From Neovahlkampfia damariscottae (lineage: Eukaryota; Heterolobosea; Selenaionea; Neovahlkampfiida; Neovahlkampfiidae): a DNA stretch of 64,000 nucleotides. Within the stretch, counting starts at the first letter, position 1; each line of letters opens with the position of its first letter. Both the position numbers and the translations under genes were made by a program. The notes below the pieces were generated by a model, which was not told the DNA's origin, made no database searches, and saw nothing but the letters and a program-made list of their open reading frames with translations. Location of the stretch: NCBI GenBank assembly GCA_016618085.1, contig JABLTG010000019.1, positions 102,923-166,922 of the forward strand, read 5' to 3'. This document shows positions 1 through 14,333 of this stretch, piece after piece.

Positions 1-3000
1 AGGTGGATGCTGTTGTACATCACAAATGAGTGAATTATCATCTATTCTTTCACATGTTTTCTCGCAAAGAATATTTCCAAATTTACAATAAATAAATGGA
101 GCTGAAGTTCTTGTTGGAATAATTCCATTTCCAAAAATAGTTATTTGTAATCCACCAAAAGAAGGAGAAGAAGTTGGAATTGTACTTGTCAAAGTAGGTG
201 CTTCAAAGAATTCGATTGTAAATCCATTAGTATTGATTTCTCCTTGTTGATTCTTCATTGTAATGTATAATGAACTTCTATTTTTTGTGAGAGATTCAGG
301 AATTGGACATAAAATACTAGAACTATTTCCTTCTGAAACAGTAATTGGAGGTGAATAATATAATTCCAATCCTGATTTTGCATTGAATGAATTTGAATAA
401 ATTGAACAATTCTTTCCCAATGGTAAATTTAAACCAAAAAATGTAACATTCAAATCTCTTCTAAGACTGAATGTTGGATTAATTCCTGTCAAAAGTGGTT
501 GTGGAAATGAGTTTTCATAAGTGAAAGGCAAATATTGATAATCATGTCCATTATTGAATGTTAATCCAAGTGATAAAGTGAATGGATAATTAATTTGATA
601 TTTGATGTTGAGTTTTTCAGTTTTTGGTGATGTGAATGATATTTCAGTTGATGATTTGATTTTAATATTAGCAATTGAAGTGATATCATAAACACCTTCT
701 GAATTTTTCAAAATCAATTTCACTTCATTCATACTTGCAGAAACATTGAATCCAGTTCCTTTGATTGTACCTGATAAATCTCTGGTTGATAAGAAATTAA
801 CTAAATTTTGAATTTCCGGTGTTTTATCTGGTGACACACTTTCAAGAGTGTAAGGTGAAAGTAAATTTTGATAATTTGTAATGTAATCATAATTTACACC
901 ACCATTGAATGATACATCAACTTGAACAGATTTGGCATTTGAAGTTGGGATTATTGCAGTCACTTGAGAATCAGAAATAGTTCCTGGTACAACAACTACC
1001 GTATTTTCAACTGCGAACAAAACATTATTGATCAAAGTGAATCTAAATAAAGCAGAAGTGAATGATTTGAAATTTCCATTGATCACCATTGGATTTGAAC
1101 TATTTTGAATCATAATGTTCTTTGGATCTATAGATGTAATGTTTGTTTCTTTGAAGTCAAAAACTGTGATTTGATTTTGAGCATAAAGATACATATCATT
1201 CCAGTTGTTATTATCATCAAGGAGTCCAAGTTTCACAGTATACAATCCTGATACTGTTGGATGTGAAAGTAAACTACATGAGTCAAAGTTTGTGCAATTT
1301 AATTCAACAAAATATGTTGAATTATAATATAAACGAGATCCAAGTGTATTTTTTGTGTTATTGTAATGAATTAATTCCTTTTGAAGTCCTGTAATTTTGA
1401 TTCCCTGAGATTTAACTCCCAAAACTAAAAGGGATGGAGAAACTGCAAAATTTGCACTTCTAGATATTGTTACAGAAACCTTTGAAGTTGTATAATAATC
1501 ACCATTATTGAATGAAACTTTAGTCATCAAAGTACGAGGGAATTGAACATCCAAATTATAAAATGGGTCTATTTTTGCATAGATATGAGTTGAATTAATA
1601 TAAACTCCTTTTGATACTTGGTTGACAAAATCATCAAAAAATGAAACTTGAATATCTGATGTATTCATGAAATTTAAACCTACAATGTAAATTTCAGTGT
1701 TTGAAATGAATGACAAATCTGTTTTTGATGTTGATGAAATGGTAATATTGCTATCATCAAAAAATTGAAGTTTCTTTCCAAGAGATTGAAAATTCTTTTT
1801 ATCAATGGAAGTGAATAACTCATAAGTTCCTACTTCAGAAACACTTGGAATTGAACAAATCAAAACTTCTGATGATTCAACAATACAACCTTCAGAAAAT
1901 TGAAGACTTCCTTTTACAACTTTAAAATTGATATCATTTCCAGGAAATTCAAAAGATGATGTTGCAAAACGTATTTTTGATGCTCTTCCTATTTTCATAT
2001 AATTTGATGGTGAAACACTGTATATATTAAAAAATGGATATGCAGTGAAGTAAGGAATAATATTGAGAGCATAAGTTCCATCTAATCTTAAATCAACCAA
2101 AAATTTTCGAGCACCATTCCAAGATGAAAATGAATTTTGAACGTTTGGAAAGATACAAGAAATCAATCCGGTTCCTGAACATGACATTGAAATATAATTG
2201 TCACCAACATAAACACCAAAAGTGAAATTATATGAAGAATAATATGATGTTGGCATTTGATATCCACCAAAACTTGCTTGAAGAGGATAACCTCCTAGAG
2301 CTGATCCAGTTGATGAAAATAAAGCTGGACTTTCGATTGCTGCTGAAATAACTGCTGGCAAACCAGTCAATTCAATTTCACCAAGTTCTGAAACAAATAT
2401 TAACTTCATGTTGTATTTCATTGTGCTACCAATAGCAGTTCCAAATGTTGTAAATGTACAAGCAAAGTGAGATGATTGATTCAGATTTGCTTGATATTCA
2501 TAAGATTTCAAATCAAATGTAACAGCAGATGTTTTGTATTCTGTACTTCCATCTAAAGTGAAATTACATTTGTAAGTGAATTTTTGATTCAAAGAGTTTT
2601 TTACATTAGAGATCAAACGAACAGGTTGGTATTTTCTTTCATGATATGAAATGATGAAAGGTTTCAAATGTTCAAGAGTCAAATTTCGATAATACGTGAA
2701 GTAATCAACAGAGAATCCTTGTGAATTGATTCCTGATGTTTTATGAGAAACATAAAATGTAAAATTCAAATGACTAGGAAATGAGGTTACTGTTTCAAGA
2801 TTCTTTCCTTTGATTAAACAATTTGGAATAGAATTTGTATAATCACAATCTACACTTGAAGTTATTGTTGTATCAATATTAGGTGTCATATTTAATTGAA
2901 AATTGAAGTTTCCATTTGGAATTGCAAATTGTAATCCATGGATATTTGACACATCAAATTCATTTAATACTCTTGATGAATTCCATAATAATGGCTCTCT

Positions 3001-6000
3001 GATGAATAAGAACTTTTCATCATTGGATGTAATTGAAAAAGTTGATCCTCGAGAAGCATTCATCCAAAGAGTAATATTCAACACTTCAACAACGTTTGAA
3101 AATGTTGTTTTGTCAATAGTACATGATAATTTTGATTTTGATGCTCCAACATATTCAGCTTTAGATAACAAAATTCCATCATTCAATGATGAGTATTGAC
3201 AAAAAACTCCACGAGTCAAAAGTAAATCTGAAGCAATATCAATAGTGACAGATGAAATTAAAGAACCAGATCCAGTAATTTTGTGACCAAGCGAAAATGG
3301 AAACATTGAAACTGTTGAAATTTGTTTCAAGAAATAAAATTGTGAATTTTGATCTTGATTTAAAGTCAAAGGAATTGATTTTCCAGTTGCAACTGATTTA
3401 ACATTAACTGTGACAAATTGAAAGAAAGCAGATGTTTTTACAGTTGAAATATCACAATCAAAATAACTTCCTGATAAAGTTGCAGTTGAAGATGCCCCAT
3501 CAAAAACACATTCATAAGTAACTTTGTTTCCATAAAAATCATTAGATAATGTTGAATTCAATTGAATGCTTTGACTTTGAGCTATTGCAGCAAAAGGTAA
3601 AACACTTGTAACGTTGACATAATCAATGAATACAATATCTAATGCATTTGAAGAAATCAAAATTTCACCATTATATGCATTGGAATCTCTGTACCATAAA
3701 GTGATCAAATTAACTCCTTCTACATTCGAAGAAGTTGAACAAATGTATTGATTGTCATTTGTGAAATATGTTGTCACAAATGTATTTCCAACTTTACATT
3801 GAACTCTAGGTTTTTGTTCAGTCAACATTTTGACATCATTTGTTAATACAACTGTGAAGTTTGTTAATTGGTTAACGTATCCGACGTTATTTGTACCAAC
3901 AAGAAATTCTGTTGTTGATTTTTCTAAAATAGTTATATTTTTAGCCTTTGAAATAGCAAACATGGATCTGAATTCAATTGAATCTTCATTTTTGTAATAA
4001 AGCTGAATTTCATACGTTCCAAGAGTATTTGTGGCACCATCAAGAGGTGTTATGGATTTTTGAACTTGAACCGTATTTGATAATTGTCCAAATGAGTTAT
4101 CTTGACGTAAATTTGTTGTTGAAGCAAATACTAACACCAATTCCCCTTTCACAAGTGTAAGTTCTTGATTCATTGTAATATTTATTGGGAATGTTGCATC
4201 ATCAACAGAAACTACTTGAGGATAGTAACTAACAATTTCTCTTTCTTCGTAAATGATCCAAAAAACTGATAAATTTTTTGAACTCAATGAAGCTTCTGCA
4301 AATCTTAATTTATATGAAGCAAATGGAGGAGCATCCACAGCCGGGAGTGCAGGTGAAATACACTTCAATGATGAATTCACTTTATCACAAAGGAAATAGT
4401 ATTTTGAATCCAATGAAGGCTGTGTGAATGTGATATTTGAAGGAACACGTTGATAATCTCCAATTTCTACATTTTGGTTCCCAGTAGCAAATCCATAAGA
4501 TGGGTTCAAAAAATCTGAACTAATAAATTGGAATGTTTCGTCTAAAATAGTGATTTTCCTTTCAAGTCCTTTGGCTGTCATCCAAATACTTATAAATGCT
4601 TTTTGTTCAACTGTACCAGTTACAGCACATGAAAATACTCCACCTGGAAGAATAGATGCAGGAGTTGTTGTTGCATATCTACTGACATTCGTTCCATACT
4701 TACATGTGAAGTTAGCTTCACCATAATCAAGTGATGTGTCAAATGCAGTGGTAATTGTTAAAGTGTTTGTGCGATTCACAATTGCAGCAACAGGAGATAA
4801 ACCAGTGATTAAAGATTTGACAGCAAAAACAACATCCAAAGTGTTATTTGATAGTTGAAAACTATATCCATCTTGTTTGTACCATAAAGATAATTGTTTC
4901 TTTCCTCCAATTGTCGTTGAAGTTACTGATCTAAATTGATATGTATTTCCAACATTTGTGGTGAAGTTATTTATAGTACTGAATCCAGATACATCAGATA
5001 ATTTTGTTGCAAAATTACCAACTAAATTCAATGGTATAAATGTTGTAATGTTGACATGAAATTCAACATTAGTTGCAGTATAAAAGAATTGAGTTTGATC
5101 TGAAAATGAAAATTCAATATCTGTTGGTGTTAAATAATAAAATGTAGTTGTAGATGGATTTGTGGTAATGAAAATTTCTTTCTCTCCTGAAAGTTGTGGA
5201 ACTTTGAAAAATGATTTTAGTTGAATTGAACTTGATTTATGATCATTATAGGTTACTGGACAATTCAATACTTTATCATTCACTTTCTGAGCTAAAGATC
5301 CATTTGTATTATATTCACAGTAAAAATCAATTTTTTGTGTGAATGAATTCTTCATTGCACTTTCATTGAAGGTTAAAGTCAAATTCAAATTATTTCCAAC
5401 CAAAGCTGCAAGAGGGAATATATTTGTGATTTCATGATTTTCATACAAAATTAAACCTTGATTGACATCTACTAAATCTGAGAATCCACTTAAAGGTTTT
5501 TGATATTGAATTTTGAATTTTAATAAGTAAATATCAACAGCACTTTGTGTTGGAATGCTTGTTTTAGAGCATGAAATGAATCCATCACCACTTCCAACTG
5601 TACATGAGAATTCATTTCCATCAGTTGAAACAATTTTATGTGGATAAGATCTGTAGTTTGATGGCACCGCAATTAAAACTGAATTATTCCTTCTAACAGA
5701 TAAACTTGTTGATGCAGGAAAATTTGAATATTCAGGAACGAATTGTAATTTAACCATTTGAACAATTGAATCTTCATTTGAGATTATACCAGAAAGTCCA
5801 ACAACAGAGGCATCATTGATATTTAATGAAATTCTAACATCTTCTTCTGATCCAGTTGAATTGAATGAGCATGAAAATAATCTTTCATCCATTAAATTTT
5901 TCACAATTGGAACTTGTTTTGAACGAATTTCACAATAAAAATTATATCCAGGATGTAACTTTTTGCTAATATTGAATTCTGCAGTGAGAGATGAATCTTT

Positions 6001-9000
6001 ATGTTTCAAAGTATCTCCTACATAAGGCAATGCTGACACGAATGTCACATTACTCTTAAAAATGTTTGAGTTCATTGTGAAGTTGACAACATCTGAAAAA
6101 TATGCTGAAGTGACTTGTAATTGATAATCAAGTCTCATTGGAGTGTGAGTCAATGATAAATCTTGAATCATACATTCAGGTGATAATGAATTAAATTCAC
6201 AATGGAGGTATTTTGATGGATTTGTTGATGAATATTCTGGAGTTAATTTCAATTTGTATTGATTGAAACTGACTTTTGAATTTGCAACATTTTGAGCATC
6301 AGTAAAATTCAAAGTGAAATTTTGATTAAAATAATGATCAGTGATAGTTGCAGGAATCACAATTTGAATTGGTTCTTTCAAATAAACATATGTTAAATTA
6401 TTTGAGGTCAAAATGAAATTCAAGTTGGTATTCTCTGTTGAAACATTCATATATAAATCAAATGTAATAAATTCTGAATTTGAGTTCAAAGAATCAACAG
6501 TTAAAAGACATTCAACAAGTTTAGCGTTTCCACCAACAAAAGTTGCTTTTGAATATTTTGAAATTCCATTATGATTAAAACGACAATTCAATCCTGTATC
6601 TGTGAATAAATTTGTTGCAGCGGTGAGCTGTACAGTAGCGTTTTTATTTTGATTATCTTGTGAAAATCTATCAATAAATGGATACAAATAATTTGTTGAA
6701 ACAAGATCCATAAATATGAATTCAATAAAATTTGAACTTGCCGCAACAACTTCTTGTGTTGGAATGTAAACAGCCCAAAGAGTAATATTAATCTTCTTTC
6801 CAGATGTTGCATAAATTCCTGATTCAAAAAGAGGATTTGTGAAACTTGCATCAAATTTTGAAGAATCAAAACGAGTCTCAAATTTGACTTTTCCTGAATA
6901 ATCAACATTGACGTAATTATTCCAAAGTTTTACTGTTGAATTTGTTGTCAAAGCAGCAACTGGATCAATTTTTGAAATTGTAAATAATTTTAAGAATCCA
7001 AAACTTAAAACATTATTATTCAATGTTAATATAGTTTCATTCTTTGTTTTCACTGTTGGATCAATTGAATAGGTTGTAGAAACTGTTGAAATGGATTTCG
7101 CATTTGCATTTGGATTTCCATAATAGATGATATATCCTTCAACTGATCCAGTATCAACTTCTTGAATTTTGAAAGAAATTGTAGTGGATATTGAGTTACA
7201 TCCAACAACACGTCTTTCAATTTCTTTTCCTTTAAAAGTAACAACAATGTCACTACAATCATTTTTCATTTCTCCAAAATTGATTAAATTCAAAGTGTTA
7301 ATTGAATGTTTAAAATAGTAGTTGATGTTTAATGTTATTGCAGTAGTATAGGTAAGATTTAATTCATTTTTGAATGTTCCATGAATATTTGAAACTTTAT
7401 ATGCATTAATCTTTTTGTAACTCACTCCAATAGATTTGAATCCTGCTGTGGTGGAATAAATTGAACATCCATAAGTATTAGTTCCAACAATTGATGTTGA
7501 AACAAAATTACCATCAAAACTACAAACAACACGATTTTGATAAATCAAAGGAATGTTTGCAACATTTAATTTCACAGTTGTATTATAATTTACTCCTGTA
7601 TTTCCAAATTGTTTTGTTGAAGTATCATATGAAATTGCACCAAAAATAAAAAAGTATAAAGAAATAAAATTTGAAGATAATTGGGAACGAGTTCCTTTTG
7701 TGTCTATCATCCAAAATGTTAAATTTCTATGAATTGCTGAATTAATAACACAGTTAAATTCATTTGAATCAATTCTTGTTGCTGTAATTCTTGTTCCATC
7801 TTCTAATTGACATTCCAATGAATCTTTTAATAATGGTGAAATACTTTCAGTGAATGAAAATGGAAATATTCTTGATCCACTTAATCCAGTGACAGATCCA
7901 GATGGATAAATTGGATTTGGTTGAATAGTAAAAAATTCAAAGGTGATTTCATTCAAAATCATATCAAATGTCTGATAAACAGCATGAATATTAAATTTGA
8001 ATGTATGTGTTGTTGAATTTTGTACTGAAAGACATTTGATTGTTGTTGAGTTTAAAACAGTTGCTGAATAGTTTCCATTTTGATGAACACAATAATATTT
8101 TACTCCTATTAATCCTGTTGAAAGTGTTGAGGCATTAAAAGTTATAAAAACATCAGTAGTAACTCCAGATAAAACTGCTTGAGGATAAACTGTTTTAACT
8201 TTGTTCTTTTTGTAAAAGACTGTTTGAAGAGTATCAATAACAACTTTTCCATCGTAAAATGAAAGAGGAACATCAATAATATCTCCTGGATAAGTTACAC
8301 TTGATGATTTTGTGCAATATAATATTTTACCACCTGAATAAGTACAAGGAAATTCCATTGAATATTGAGTATTATTCAATTTGTAATTTTGACCAGATCT
8401 TCCAGGTAAAAGAGTTCCAGTTAAATCTGTGAAAGCAATATTTCCAATATAGGATTCATAAATTTCTGGTGTTGTAATTTTTGTATTGACCAACCAGAAA
8501 GATATTGAATTTAATGTTACATTATATTTTTCTGAGTTTTCGTACAAGATAATTTTCTTTTCTCCAGTATTTGGAGCACTCAATTGAATTGAACATGACA
8601 CTTGATTTCCAGAATCAGTAACAGCATATCCATCAATAAAATATCCATCAGTTGAAATTCCACATTTGATTGGTTTTGAAGAATCCTTTCGATATCTTGT
8701 CATGTTTTGATTTACATTTAAAATTACTGTTTGAGTCTTTCCTGTGTTATCTGAAAAAATCAAATGACGATCAATATCTAAAATTGATGCATAAGGAAGA
8801 TTTACAAGATTTAAATTTGTTGAAATTCTTTCATTCAAAGTTGAATTGTATTTCCAAATCATTGTCAAGTATTGATCAATATCTGTTAAGAATGAATTTC
8901 TTGAGCAAACAATATTTGATGCAGAAAGTGATGCACTTGTTTTTTCAAAAACTTGTGAATTTGAATCATCAGCTTTTGTTGATTGACATGCAATACGAGT

Positions 9001-12000
9001 ATTATTTAAATAATTAGAGCATGATGAAACAGTATAATTGATTGTTATTTCAGTTTCATGAGGTAACATGACATAATTTTGAATGTTCAATGGTACTTTA
9101 GTGCATGCATTTGGGTCTAATGTATCACACCAATATGATTTTTGATGATTAATAGTTGACACTGAAAAAGTATTTTCAATCCAAGTTTCAGGATAAATAC
9201 CACATCCTCTATTTCCATCCATTATTAAACTATTGAAATTTGTGAAATTAGTTTTATCAATTTCGTAGTAAATTCCTGAATTTGAAATATCATTATAACT
9301 GAAATTAAATCTCTTCAATGAAGATGGAAGAATGTTTACAAAATTTGATGTTGAGAATAACTTATTTTGTGATAAATCAAGAACTTGTAATGAAGTAAAA
9401 TTCATCATTGTTGGCAAAGCTCCACTGAAGTTTTGATTGATGAATGAGATTTTTGTTATAGCAAAAGTTGAATCACATTCAATTCTACTTGATCCAAAAT
9501 TTTGATTACAATAACAAGAAGGTCCAGTATCAGTGCAAGTTTTGAAAGTTAATTTGTTGAAAGTACAACCAGTTGTACAAGTAGCATTTACAAAATCATA
9601 AAGATCTGAAAATTGACAACTATGACCATAGTATGAAGGTTGACATTGACAAGTATCAGGAGCAGTACAATTTCCATGAGAAGAACAAACTGTTGATTGA
9701 CTTGAATCAAAACCAAAACAGATATTATTTTGACATTCATTTCCATTGTATCCACTATTACATGAGCAGTTATTTGGAGCCACACAAGAACCTCTTGTGA
9801 TACTTGTGCATGAGTTTGATAAATTTGCAGATTTCAAGTAACAAATTGGAAATTGACAATTGTTTCCATCATATTGACCAATATTACAAACACAATTATC
9901 AGGAGCAGTACAACTTCCATGAGCAGAACAAACACCAGCAAGTCCACTAGATACTCCATTACAAACATTGAATTGACAATCATTTCCATCGTAACCAGTA
10001 TTGCAAGTACAATTATTTGGTAAAGGACATGAACCTCTTGAATTGCATACATTTGGTTGGGTAGCGTTGATACTGTTACAAATTGCTATTTCACATTTGA
10101 TTCCAGTCCATCCAGGTGAACAAGAACATGTATCAGGGTTTGTACATGTTCCGTGACCAGAACAAACTGAAGAATTTAAAGCACTGATTGAATAGCAAAC
10201 AGGAGAAGCACAATTACTTCCTGACCATTGAGGTGTGCAAGAGCATTGATTTGGTCCAACACAAGTTCCTTTTGCTCCAGAACAATCATTCTCATTGTTA
10301 CAATTGAAAGTACTGCAATTTGAGTTTTGCCATCCAGCAAAACAAGAACAATTGTTTGCTCCAACACATAAACCATGACCAGTACAATCACCTACTTCAT
10401 CACAAACGGTGATATTACAAAAAGTTCCTGAATATCCTCCAGCACTGCAAATACAAGTATTTGGTGATGTACATTCACCATTTCCTGAGCAAACTTTTGA
10501 ATCTTGAGCATCCAATCCAAAGCAAATAGGTATTGAGCAGTTACTTCCTGTGTATTGTGAATTACAGCTACAGTTATTTGGACCAACACAAGTACCTTGA
10601 CCAGAACATGAATTTACATCAACACAGGTAATAGTTCCACAATCATTATCAGTCCATCCAGGTTGGCATTGACAATTATTTGGTGAAATGCAAGTACCAT
10701 GAGATGAGCAGACAGCGGCATCATTTGATGATTTTCCATTACAAATGTTGAATTCACAGTTATTTCCAGTGTATCCAGTGTCACAAAAACATTGTTCTTT
10801 TCCAATACAATTTCCATGAGAGCTACAAACAGTTGAATCATTTGATAATTTTCCTGAGCAAGTGTAAATGTTACATTGGTCTCCGAAGTATCCAGCTGAG
10901 CAAACACAGTTATTTGGTGAAACACATGTCCCATTTCCACTACACACTTGTGAGGTACTTGTTGAAGGAATATCATAACAAACAGGATTTTGACAATCAT
11001 TTCCTTGATGAGTTGAATCGCAAAGACATGTATTTGGTGCAATACATCTTCCATTTGAACTACAAACAGAAACATCATTTGATTGTTTTCCATTACAAAT
11101 AGCGTACTCACAATTTGTACCTGTGAAACCAGTTGAGCAATCACAAGAATTTGGTGAAACACAAGTTCCATTTCCACCTGAACAAGCAATTGGGTCCAAT
11201 TGACCATTACAATAAGAGTTTTGACAAATATTTCCTTCGTAACCAGTTGAACAAGAACACGTATCTGGAGCTGTGCAAGATCCATGTGAACTGCAAACAG
11301 TAGGATCATTGGATAATTTTCCATCACAAACAAAATATTGACATTCATTTCCACCATATCCTGTTGTACATCCGCATGTATTTGGAGCATTACAAGTTCC
11401 TCTGGTACCAAAACAAGCAGCTGGATCTATGCTGCCAAAGCAAACATTTGTTTGGCAATCCGTTCCTGTGTATCCTGCATTACAAACACAAGAATCTGGA
11501 TTTTGGCATGAACCTTGGCCATTACAAACAGTCACATCATTGGACAATTTCCCATTGCAAATAATGTATTCACAATTTGTTCCACCATGTCCAGCAGCAC
11601 AACTACAAGTATTTGGAGAGCTACACGTTCCATTGGTTCCAGAACAAGCATTTGGATCTATTAATCCATTACATTTTGGAGTTTGGCATTGATCACCTGT
11701 GTATTGACTTGCATCTGTACAAGTACAAATATCAGGTGAAGTACATGATCCATGAGCAGAACAAACATCACCAGCATTTGATAATTTACCGAAGCATTCA
11801 ATAAATTCACAGTCATTACCAGAATATCCTGAATTGCAAGTACAAGAATTTGGTGAACCACAAGAGCCACGTCCATTACAAACACCTGCTGTACCAGCTA
11901 AAATATTATTACATTTTGGCGTTTGGCATTGATTTCCACCCCATAATGAAGATTGTGTACAAACACAATTGTCAGTGGATGTACAAGTACCACGACCTGA

Positions 12001-13798
12001 GCAAACAGTTGGATCATCTTTATCAATGGAATAACAAGAAAATGAAGGTGTTTGACAATATGTTCCAGCCCACCCTGTGTTACAGTTACATTTATCAATA
12101 TTTCCTTGTTTTATTAAAAATTTAAAATAACTTACCAGAATCATCTGTTTTACAATCTCCATTGTTATTACAATAGCCGGAAAATCCAATAATATCAATA
12201 TTTCTATAAGTAGCAGTGATAGATTGATAAGTACCAAGTCCAAATTTTGCAAGTCCAACATAAAATGTTCCTGTGATTGGTACTGTTGCACTTCCAATGG
12301 TAGTATAGGTTGTTCCATCTTGTGAAAAAGAGCAAGTGAAAGTTGTACCAGATTTTTGAAGTTTTACATATCTTGGAGAACCTACATTTGATTCTGTTTG
12401 CACTAGAACTCCGGCAGCATTTGCTGCTGTACGATAAAAATGGAATCCTTTTGTATCAGTTTTATGACCACATGCAGACATTATTCCACCTCCAGCATAA
12501 CCAACTGCATTTTCAATATCTGCTCTTCCTTGTAATTCTTGACGAATAGCCACACCAACTGGAGCATTATAAGAACCTGAATCTACGCGAGCAATTATTG
12601 TTCCTTCTCCAGACACTTCTTTAAAGGCAAATTGCATTCCATCATATACATCACCATTCCTTAATGCAGTGAATCCAGCTTTTGAAAGAGTAGCAGTAGT
12701 TGCTGCAAATGAATAAGCAGGATTTTGATCTGAACCACCCATTTCAGGGAAAATATTATTAGTTCCAATAACTCTTGTTCTCCAACTATTATCACCACAT
12801 TGATTAAATGTTGCTGAAAAAAAAATATTAAACATAACTTTTTTTTTTTTTACGAATTGTTTTACAACCAGGAGTTGTTTGTTCATAGGAATAATATTGT
12901 GTTGAGGTGCATGATGTTGTTGCTGAAAATCCATATATTTTGATATTTGACAAATGGACATTGTCTGCATAACTGAGACCAGGTTGCATCGCTTAAAAAG
13001 TGAATAAAAAAGAACAAGAATTACCAATTCCAAAATTCTAATAAAGTAAAAAAAAAAAAAAAAAAAATACCAGTGCTGAGATAGCATTATTAGAAATTGT
13101 ACTTCCAACTTGAATCCATGTTAATTCATCATCAGAAACATAGGCTTTATAATTTGTTCCAATTTTTTCCAATCTTAAAAAAAAGAATAAGTAGAACAGT
13201 TGAGTACTTGATATATCCAAAATAAAATAGACTCATTATAGGTATTTGAAAATTTTGATTACTGACAGCAGAATTTGAGGTTCTTGAAACTAATCTAACA
13301 TTTGGATAAGAACCTGTGGTGTCATATCTATTTTGAACTACAAAACCAACTGAAGGTGATCTTTGGTTCAAGTTGTTATTATTGTTTACTACACCTCTGA
13401 ACTAACAAAAAAAATAAAAAAAAAAAAAAAAAAAACCATCAATCCAACAAAAGTACCACCAGATTGTTCACCATAAGCCTTGTTAAAAGCGGTTCCTGAG
13501 TCGTCTGATTTTCCAATTTTCATAGTAATAGATCCATCACCAGTAAAAGTCTTTTTGACGTTAAAAAAATTGATGGAATTACCCAAAACATGAAGGCTAT
13601 ATTTGCGTCTTGGCCAGTTGAATAGTCATCAATTGTATTCGCTTTGTTATTCACCTGAAGGTATAAGTCTTTACCAGTGAGAGTATTTGTTTGCCATGTT
13701 CTTAAACCTCCAACTAATAACGTTGGATTTGACAGTGCGGAAATATAATTTTCAAATGTTATTAGAAACAAAAACAGAAGGGTTATTTTGTGCTTCAT
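1..13798 (-). CDS. Giant secreted/surface adhesin: lectin-like domains, EGF repeats, LRR, IPT/Ig-like array (3' end outside window)
   Basis: Eight exons fit one frame: 13583-13798, 13437-13550, 13208-13401, 13071-13173, 13025-13037, 12854-12991, 12136-12813 and <1-12104, so at least 4,520 codons. The start carries a signal peptide (MKHKITLLFLFLITF). Next come two related beta-sandwich domains of the ConA-lectin/DUF1349 kind; each has a YIKL/YVKL strand and closes with IYGFS or IIGFS before a Cys. About 21 EGF-like modules (roughly 12160-9590) follow, then a short LRR-like stretch (9550-9240). The rest, from about 9.1 kb to the window edge, is a Cys- and Asn-glycosylation-rich array of Ig-like strands that becomes recognisable IPT/TIG (SSPSFGGLQITIFGNG) near position 60-130. 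The last exon is open for over 12 kb without an intron. The C-terminus, and so any membrane anchor, lies beyond the left edge. Adhesion or particle binding is inferred from the domains only. Confidence 0.85.
9590..12160 (-). repeat. Array of about 21 EGF-like modules inside the giant adhesin
   Basis: Each module is 35-42 residues with the pattern C..xxVCSGxGxCxxPNxCxCxxGYxGxxCE. In modules 3-10 two kinds alternate: one begins like CNGKLSNDxxVC and the next like CNGxIDPxAC. This suggests the unit that was duplicated was a pair. The array ends in CQFSDLYDF before the LRR-like segment. Confidence 0.85.
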
Positions 13799-14093
13799 TT
13801 TTATAGTGCTAACTCGTTTTTCTCTAATAAATTTGATTGATTGGTCTATTTTTCAAGGTCAAATTTATATCAAAAAAAGAAATATTAAAGCAAAAAATAA
13901 CTCAAGTTGCGTCAAAAAAAAAAAAAACAGACAAATATCCAATCGGGTATTTTTCTGAAGAAAGAAGAACCAATCAGAATATTAGGAATCAATCAAATTA
14001 TCAGATAATTTGACAAAAAAATATTACAAAAGTGCTTCATTTTTAATGCGTGATCATCTAAAAATAAATTTCTTGGAATGAAAAAACAAAAAG

Positions 14094-14203
14094 CTTACCC
14101 ACAATGCTCCTGGTTCCAGGTGGTCTCCCTCCCTAGTACCAAGAGCCTGCAGGGGCTTAACTTCGAAAATCGGACGTTATGCGGTGTATTCTCCTAAGGT
14201 AAG
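14094..14203 (-). rRNA. 5S ribosomal RNA
   Basis: Read on the minus strand, the segment has the 5S landmarks in order: GAAGTTAAGCCCCTGCAGGC (loop A / helix II-III region), then CTTGGTACTAGGGAGGGAGA, then CCACCTGGAACCAGGAGC. The 5' CTTACC pairs with the 3' GGTAAG to close helix I. A run of T follows directly (AGCTTTTTGTTTTTT), as expected for a Pol III terminator. At about 110 nt it is slightly shorter than the usual 117-120 nt; the shortening lies in the 5' half between helix I and loop B. The ends are set by the closing helix and are good to a few bases. Confidence 0.88.
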
Positions 14204-14333
14204 AGACAATTATTCTATACACAACAACGTCACTCAGTTCGAAAAAAATCAAGTGATGACAAGATCAATCATGCAAAGTGTTCTGGAAATATAAAAAAAT
14301 CCTGAAGGTGTTAAAAATCACATGAAAGTGAAC

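Noticed and set aside
2903-3199. 98-codon open frame on the plus strand within the adhesin region
   Set aside because: It is antisense to the long in-frame minus-strand exon, has no domain or promoter motif, and its base pattern follows from the opposite strand.
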